In this document: positions 59,560 to 64,000 of the stretch, one piece after another
How the letters are laid out: each line of letters begins with the position of its first letter
Numbering within the stretch: position 1 is the stretch's first letter
Assembly (NCBI GenBank): GCA_030697165.1
Contig: JAUYQQ010000001.1
Span: 124,001-188,000, forward strand
Direction of reading: 5' to 3'
DNA: 64,000 nt
Source of the DNA: Acidobacteriota bacterium
GTDB taxonomy: Bacteria; Acidobacteriota; Vicinamibacteria; Vicinamibacterales; UBA2999
Position numbers and translations under genes: made by a program
The notes under the pieces: model-generated
Seen by the model: the letters and a program-made list of their open reading frames with translations, nothing else
What the model was told of the DNA's origin: nothing
The model's database searches: none

Positions 59560-60951
59560 ATGTCGTCGAGCGTGAAACGCCCTGCCCTGCTCGCGATTTG
59601 CGCGATTGCCCTCATCCACGCGGCCCTGTACATCGTCTACCAGGCGCCCGATCGACAAGCGATGGTCAATTGGAGCGACCAGCGCGGTTACCAGCGGCTT
59701 GGCGAAGGCCTCGCCACCACCGGTCAGTTCACGCGCTACGCGGGGACCGAGACCTTCACGCCGGAGGTCATCCGGACGCCGGGCTACCCCGCTTTTGTCG
59801 CCGTGATCTACAAGGTGTTCGGCGTCGGCAACAACACCGCGGTAGCCGTGGCCCAGGCTTTTGTGTTCGCGGCGATTTGCCTGCTGGTGTTTGCGTTGGT
59901 GAAGCGCGTGTGGAATCCGGAGGCCGCGGTGCTGGCCGCGATGCTGACGGCGCTCTACTCGCCCATGCCTTATTTCGGCGCCCTCGTGGTCACCGAACTC
60001 TGGACCGCCTTGGTCGCCACGACGGCCATGATGATCCTCATCCGCGCGGCCCAAGGTGGCGCGCTCCGCGACTTCGCGCTCGCTGGCATGCTGCTCAGTG
60101 CGACCACGATCATCCGGCCGGCCTTCGTGTTGATGCCGTTCTTCTTCGCGCTGGCCGTTCCGGTTCTCGTTCGCACCCAACGGACGGCGCCGCGGCTCAA
60201 GGGATGGGCTGTGCTCACGCTGACCGCAGGCCTGACGCTGCTGCCCTGGTTCACGTACAACTATGTCAATCTCGGGCGGTTCACCCTGTCGCCGGCCGGC
60301 GGCGTTGGCCGGGGACTCTGGGAAGGCTCGTGGCAAGGCCATTGGCCCGGCCGCACCCAGGCGGAGCTGACCACGCTGGCCGAAACGACCGCCGACCGCC
60401 AGGAACTGAACCGCCTGGTCGAGGCGAAGGCCGCCGACACCGGCCTGCCGCCCGGCCCCATGCTGCAGTACGTCAACGAGTGGCGCGACGTTCGCCTGAT
60501 CTGGGACACCCCGACGGACCCGATGGAGCGCGTCCGCGCGCGCGTCGCGGCCGACAGCGAGTACCTTCGCTACGCGCTGATCCACATGCGCGCCGACCCC
60601 ATCGGCCACGTCCAGCGCCGCATCACTCGGGGCCTCTTCATTCTGTGGGCGGCCGAGATCCCCATTCGCCATGACGACATCAATGCCATGCCGTGGCTGG
60701 TGATTCGAGGGATCTGGCTGATTCAAGTGGTGCTGCTGCTGGTTGCGGCCTGGGGCGCCGTCGTACTGGCCCGAGGTGGGCGATGGCTCGAAGCGGTGAT
60801 GCTGACGCTGCCGATCGTCTATGTGACGGGGGTTCATCTGCCGCTATTGTGCGAAGCCCGGCAATCGCTGCCGGTGAAACCCGTCGTGTTGGCGCTGGCG
60901 GCGATCGGGTTAACCACGAAGCACACGAAGACCACGAAGACTAGCCTTTGA
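59560..60951 (+). CDS. GT-C-like multi-pass membrane protein (3' end overlaps a repeat)
   Basis: The protein is about 463 residues from the ATG at 59560; a GTG at 59545 or 59572 are alternatives and none has a clear Shine-Dalgarno. An acidic first loop (MVNWSDQRGYQRLGEGL) follows TM1 and matches the GT39/ArnT layout; PEVIRTPGYPAF is another common element of this group. About nine membrane segments are seen. The C-terminal residues TKHTKTTKTSL come from an inverted repeat (60911-60988) rather than from a conserved domain, so the end of the gene was probably altered by the repeat. Confidence 0.8.
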   Translation: MSSSVKRPALLAICAIALIHAALYIVYQAPDRQAMVNWSDQRGYQRLGEGLATTGQFTRYAGTETFTPEVIRTPGYPAFVAVIYKVFGVGNNTAVAVAQAFVFAAICLLVFALVKRVWNPEAAVLAAMLTALYSPMPYFGALVVTELWTALVATTAMMILIRAAQGGALRDFALAGMLLSATTIIRPAFVLMPFFFALAVPVLVRTQRTAPRLKGWAVLTLTAGLTLLPWFTYNYVNLGRFTLSPAGGVGRGLWEGSWQGHWPGRTQAELTTLAETTADRQELNRLVEAKAADTGLPPGPMLQYVNEWRDVRLIWDTPTDPMERVRARVAADSEYLRYALIHMRADPIGHVQRRITRGLFILWAAEIPIRHDDINAMPWLVIRGIWLIQVVLLLVAAWGAVVLARGGRWLEAVMLTLPIVYVTGVHLPLLCEARQSLPVKPVVLALAAIGLTTKHTKTTKTSL

Positions 60952-60988
60952 AATACCTGCCTTCGTGACCTGCGGTTCTTCGTGGTTG
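60911..60988. repeat. CACGAAG-type inverted repeat between convergent genes
   Basis: AACCACGAAG at 60912-60921 and CTTCGTGGTT at 60978-60987 are perfect 10-base inverted arms. Within the left arm region the CACGAAG word repeats (CACGAAGCACACGAAGACC), giving the peptide TKHTKTTK in the plus gene. The element spans the stop of the plus gene at 60951 and ends just before the convergent FAD gene stop at 60993. It may act as a bidirectional terminator. I recall similar translated motifs (HEAHEDHED in another frame) from environmental GC-rich bacterial genomes. Confidence 0.65.
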
Positions 60989-60992
60989 CCTT

Positions 60993-62432
60993 TCACTTGC
61001 CCTGGAACCGGAGATTCATGAACGCCAGCATCTCCGTCTTCCAGGCGCGGCTGTCGGCGCCTTCGGGACGGTTGATGTGGTCGGCGATCTGCATGCCCAG
61101 CAGCACGTTGTCATCCATGCTGTTGTTGAGGAACAGTCCGTGGCGGCCGAGCGTCAACAGGTTCGACACCTCGTGCACGCCGTCGAGCACGGGGATCAGG
61201 TGGTCCTCGAAATTCAGCTCGTAGACCGGGTACGCCGTCGGGATGTCGGTGACGTGGTATTCGAGCACTTCTTCCGGCGTCACGCCGTAGCCCATCTTCA
61301 TCAGGTCGCGCAGCGCGAGCTCGAAAATCTCGGCGTCGCTCGCCTGCCATAACGGCTCGTCTTTCCAGAGCGACAACTCGATGCAGAGCACCGTCGAGTC
61401 GGGCGGGACCATCTCGGCGCTGACGTTCTTCTGCTCCGAGAGCCGGTTGACCCGGAACTGCTCGTCCAGCAGGTAGACCCAGTGATAGTCGGTCATCCGC
61501 GCGCGCTTGAGGACGATGTAGATCAGCTTCAGGCTGCGGTACTTCAGCTTGGCGGCGTGCGACGCGACCGCGGGCGGCAGCGCCGGCGACATCATCGAGA
61601 CCAGCGCCGGCAGCGGCAGCGTCGACAGCAGGATGTCGCAGTCGATGGTCTTGTCCTGGCCGCCCTCGGTGTAGGCAACGCGCGTCACACGATCCCCGGA
61701 TCGCTCGAGGCGGACGGCCGGGGCCTGCAGCTTGATCACACTACCGGCGGCGCGCACTTCGGCGGCCATGCCGTCATACAACAGGCTGATGCCCTTGCGC
61801 GGGTACATGTACTTCGTGAAGTAGGTCGCCGGATCCGCCTTGATGCCGAGCGTCCGCAGGATGATGTTCTTGAGGTTCAGCTTGGCAACGCGCTGCGCCT
61901 GCTTCGACGAAATCTGCGAGGTCGGTAGGCCCCACACGCGCGCGGAGTAGATGCCGAAGCACAAGTCATAGAGCGTCCGGCCGAGGTTGCGGACGCCCCA
62001 CTCCTCGAACGAGTCTTCCTTCTTGGCCGGCGCGAACGCCGACTTCAGCGTCGCCACCAGGTAGTCGAAGATGATCCGCGCCGACAGGAACGGCGACACG
62101 CCGGTCAACACCTGCAGCATTTCGAGCGGGTAGACGTATTCCTTGCCCCGCAACAGCACGCGGGTGCCGCGCGTGAGGATTAGCGGGTCGTCGCCGAAGA
62201 AGTGCTTGATTGCGGCCAGCACCTGGCGGCTTTCGTCGGTCTCGCGAATATGGAAGGTGTGCGGCCCGAAATCGACGGCGTACTTGCCGACGTTGATGGT
62301 TCGCGCCATGCCGCCGACGGCATCGTCACGCTCGAGCACCGTCACCGGGTAGCCCAGTTGCGCCAGGCGCCAGGCCGCCGTAATGCCGGCCGGGCCCGCT
62401 CCCAAGATCACCACTCGCTGCTTTCCGCTCAT
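60993..62432 (-). CDS. FAD-dependent amine-oxidase-like oxidoreductase
   Basis: The 479-residue protein starts MSGKQRVVILGAGPAGITAAWRL with GxGxxG, then VLERDDAVGGMARTI, the second FAD motif of the amine oxidase/protoporphyrinogen oxidase/UDP-galactopyranose mutase group. DFGPHTFHI resembles the UGM histidine region. The C-terminal NLLTLGRHGLFLNNSMDDNVLLGMQ contains the closing FAD-contact segment. The reaction is not certain: it could isomerise or oxidise a sugar or polyprenyl intermediate. The ATG overlaps the SDR stop (ATGA). It converges on the plus-strand gene over the inverted repeat. Confidence 0.85.
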   Translation of the reverse strand: MSGKQRVVILGAGPAGITAAWRLAQLGYPVTVLERDDAVGGMARTINVGKYAVDFGPHTFHIRETDESRQVLAAIKHFFGDDPLILTRGTRVLLRGKEYVYPLEMLQVLTGVSPFLSARIIFDYLVATLKSAFAPAKKEDSFEEWGVRNLGRTLYDLCFGIYSARVWGLPTSQISSKQAQRVAKLNLKNIILRTLGIKADPATYFTKYMYPRKGISLLYDGMAAEVRAAGSVIKLQAPAVRLERSGDRVTRVAYTEGGQDKTIDCDILLSTLPLPALVSMMSPALPPAVASHAAKLKYRSLKLIYIVLKRARMTDYHWVYLLDEQFRVNRLSEQKNVSAEMVPPDSTVLCIELSLWKDEPLWQASDAEIFELALRDLMKMGYGVTPEEVLEYHVTDIPTAYPVYELNFEDHLIPVLDGVHEVSNLLTLGRHGLFLNNSMDDNVLLGMQIADHINRPEGADSRAWKTEMLAFMNLRFQGK

Positions 62433-63370
62433 CCTCGCCTCACGTCTACTGCCGGGCCACCCGCAAGAAAGGCTTGGAGGCGCTGCAATCCGCTTTCAAA
62501 TGACACCCGAGGCACAAAGCCGAAGGTGTCGCGCATGGTGGTGTCCGCCGACCGAAACACGATGTATTCCGCGACCGCGCCTTCGTGCCGGATCGACACC
62601 TCGACGCCCGCGACCCGGGCCATCATGCGAACGACCTCGTTGACGCTGACGGGAGTGCCGGACGCGAAGTCGACAGTGGCTCGCGTGCCGGCGGCCTTGA
62701 CCAGCGACAGGAAGCCCTCAACCGCATCGTCGACATACATGAAGTCGATCAGGTTCTGGCCGTTACCGCGCACCACGCATTCGCGCTGGCCGTCGCGAAT
62801 CGCCGACAGCCACTTGGTCGTGATCTTCCGGGGCGCCTCGTAGGGGCCATACGCGCCGAAGAACCGCACGTTGACGTAGCTCGAGACCGACTGGCGGCGC
62901 TCGGCGAAGAACCGCAGGTACTGCTCGGACGCCAGCTTCGAGATGGCGTAGGGCAGCATGGGCGACACCGGCGTCGCCGGGGTCACGGCGCCGCTCAGCC
63001 CGTCGTAGACCGCACCCGACGAAACGTAGACGACGTGACCTGACGGGCAGTGTTCGAGTGTGGTCACAAACGCCGCAGTGTTGGAGTCCAGGTCCCAGCG
63101 CGGCCGCTCGGCCGATGCCGCCGGGTCGCCGTTGGCCGCCAGATACAACATCGCGTCGGGCCGGCCGATGCGACTCGCCAGCGCCTTGACGTCGTCGGCA
63201 TCCAGCAGATCACAGCGCTCAACCTGCACATTGGCCAGGCCTTTCGCCGCCACGAACTGCTCCAAGCCGGACGTGCGGTGATAGACCGCCACGATTTCCC
63301 ACTCGCGCGGCGCGCGCAGGAGCACGTTATGGCCAATGAAGCCCGACGCGCCGGTGAGAAGGAGTTTCAA
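62429..63370 (-). CDS. NAD-dependent epimerase/dehydratase (extended SDR)
   Basis: The 313-residue protein starts at TTG 63370, immediately after the TAA of the upstream gene. LLLTGASGFIGHNVLL is the NAD-binding motif, VYVSSGAVYDG holds the active-site Ser region, and Y-A-I-S-K in LPYAISKLASEQYL is the catalytic YxxxK. FFGAYGPYEAPRKI and LIDFMYVDDAVEGF belong to the substrate domain. It probably modifies a nucleotide sugar. The adjacency to another SDR and the FAD enzyme suggests one sugar-conversion pathway. Confidence 0.88.
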   Translation of the reverse strand: MKLLLTGASGFIGHNVLLRAPREWEIVAVYHRTSGLEQFVAAKGLANVQVERCDLLDADDVKALASRIGRPDAMLYLAANGDPAASAERPRWDLDSNTAAFVTTLEHCPSGHVVYVSSGAVYDGLSGAVTPATPVSPMLPYAISKLASEQYLRFFAERRQSVSSYVNVRFFGAYGPYEAPRKITTKWLSAIRDGQRECVVRGNGQNLIDFMYVDDAVEGFLSLVKAAGTRATVDFASGTPVSVNEVVRMMARVAGVEVSIRHEGAVAEYIVFRSADTTMRDTFGFVPRVSFESGLQRLQAFLAGGPAVDVRRG

Positions 63371-64000
63371 TTATTTCTTGCCGCTGACCGCGTCGTAGTT
63401 CTCGCGGTACCAGGCAATGGCCTGGGCCACGCCGGCTTCGAGCGAGACCGTCGGCTTGAAGCCGAGCAGCGACATGGCTTTCTCGATCGACGGCACGCGG
63501 AGGTCGACTTCGGGACCCGGATGCGGCTTGAACACGATCTCCGACTTCGAGTTGGTCAGACGAATGATCAGGTTAGCGAGCTCGAAGTTGGTCGCGGTGC
63601 CTTGCGGGTTGCCAATGTTGAAGGCTTGACCGATCGCGGCGGGGTTCTCGGTGCAACGCAGGACGCCATCGACAAAGTCGGACACGAAGCACCACGAGCG
63701 AATCTGGGTGCCGTCGTTGAAGAGCGTGATCGGCAGGTTGCGCAGCGCCTGCAGCGTGATGCCGCGGATCGCGCCGTCACCAACCTGGCGCGGACCGTAG
63801 ACGTTGAACGGGCGGATGATCGACAGCGGCAGGCCGTCTTCGCGATAGTGCGCGTACGACAGGTGCTCGGACGCCAGCTTGCTGGCGGCATACACCCAGC
63901 GGCTCTCGCCAATCGGCCCGATCGGCGTGAAGTCGTCTTCCTTGCCCTTGTGGATGAACGCGCCGTAGACCTCGCTGGTCGAGAACTCGACGAAGCGCTC
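63371..64000 (-). CDS. NAD-dependent epimerase/dehydratase, UDP-glucuronate decarboxylase/4-epimerase-like (5' end outside window)
   Basis: The frame is open from the right edge to TAA at 63371 (210 codons), so the N-terminus and NAD-binding motif are missing. STSEVYGAFIHKG is the active-site Ser region, and Y-A-A-S-K in WVYAASKLASEHL is the catalytic YxxxK. The segments IIRPFNVYGPRQVGDGAI and SWCFVSDFVDGVLRC follow, as in UDP-glucuronate decarboxylases or 4-epimerases. A shorter start at the internal GTG (63895) would cut through the active site and is rejected. It is separated from the next SDR by no bases. Confidence 0.88.
   Translation of the reverse strand, partial: ERFVEFSTSEVYGAFIHKGKEDDFTPIGPIGESRWVYAASKLASEHLSYAHYREDGLPLSIIRPFNVYGPRQVGDGAIRGITLQALRNLPITLFNDGTQIRSWCFVSDFVDGVLRCTENPAAIGQAFNIGNPQGTATNFELANLIIRLTNSKSEIVFKPHPGPEVDLRVPSIEKAMSLLGFKPTVSLEAGVAQAIAWYRENYDAVSGKK

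Noticed and set aside
60693-60944. Plus-strand ORF ending in a HEAHEDHED-like tail
   Set aside because: It overlaps the real membrane-protein gene in another frame; the tail is only a translation of the CACGAAG repeat.
1-64000. CRISPR arrays, tRNA or rRNA genes, transposases and phage genes
   Set aside because: I looked for regular direct repeats, tRNA-like cloverleaf sequence and transposase or integrase motifs. None was seen; the repeats noted are short and palindromic.

Overview
The window is a 64 kb, GC-rich surface-polysaccharide biosynthesis and export locus. About 52 of roughly 55 genes lie on the minus strand, so transcription runs from high to low coordinates. Neighbours are tightly packed, and stop and start codons very often overlap as ATGA, GTGA, TTGA or TGATG. 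Starts are frequently GTG or TTG. The organism is a GC-rich Gram-negative-type bacterium. Two repeat families resemble elements I remember from Acidobacteriota genomes: a palindromic element that translates as RPAFAKATAGKP inside a carbamoyltransferase, and a CACGAAG-type inverted repeat. The phylum is therefore a tentative guess, not a demonstration.

Layout from right to left, in order of minus-strand transcription. 60.99-64.0 kb: two NAD-dependent sugar epimerase/dehydratases (the first cut by the window edge) and an FAD amine-oxidase-like enzyme. 58.37-60.95 kb: the only two plus-strand genes, a GT4 glycosyltransferase and a GT-C-like membrane protein, ending in the inverted repeat. 52.7-58.3 kb: a membrane protein with an extracytoplasmic domain, an SGNH hydrolase, an SxtJ-like membrane protein, a DUF5989-like mini-protein and a NodU/CmcH-type carbamoyltransferase. 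50.6-52.7 kb: a Wzm/Wzt-type ABC exporter. 36.3-50.6 kb: a GT-B-like transferase, an AsnB-type amidotransferase, four GT4 glycosyltransferases, a deacetylase-like protein, a methyltransferase, an SDR, a GT-C-like protein, a DUF4330-like protein and a small membrane protein.

31.5-36.3 kb: WlbA and WlbB homologues (2,3-diamino-uronic acid pathway), followed by a carrier protein and a complete E2/E1alpha/E1beta 2-oxoacid dehydrogenase set without E3. 27.5-31.5 kb: an AglD/UPF0104-type membrane protein, a second Wzt-type ATPase with an unusually long C-terminus, and a methyltransferase with a C-terminal coiled coil, which recalls WbdD-type chain termination. 14.6-27.4 kb: AsnB, SDR, AsnB, SDR, then a WbmS-like deacetylase, a sugar formyltransferase, a WbqC-family protein, GT2 enzymes, a GT-C-like protein and a UDP-GlcNAc 2-epimerase. 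7.2-14.6 kb: a fourth AsnB, two large membrane proteins and a GT2-methyltransferase fusion. 5.5-7.2 kb: a radical SAM gene with its own probable promoter and terminator. 1-5.5 kb: deacetylase, methyltransferase, DegT-family protein, GNAT and a truncated membrane protein.

Together the genes suggest an ABC-exported glycan containing acetamido-uronic acids. These could be amidated by four AsnB paralogues and further decorated by formyl, methyl, carbamoyl and perhaps acyl groups. No tRNA, rRNA, CRISPR array, transposase or origin was seen, and no gap between genes exceeds 300 bases.
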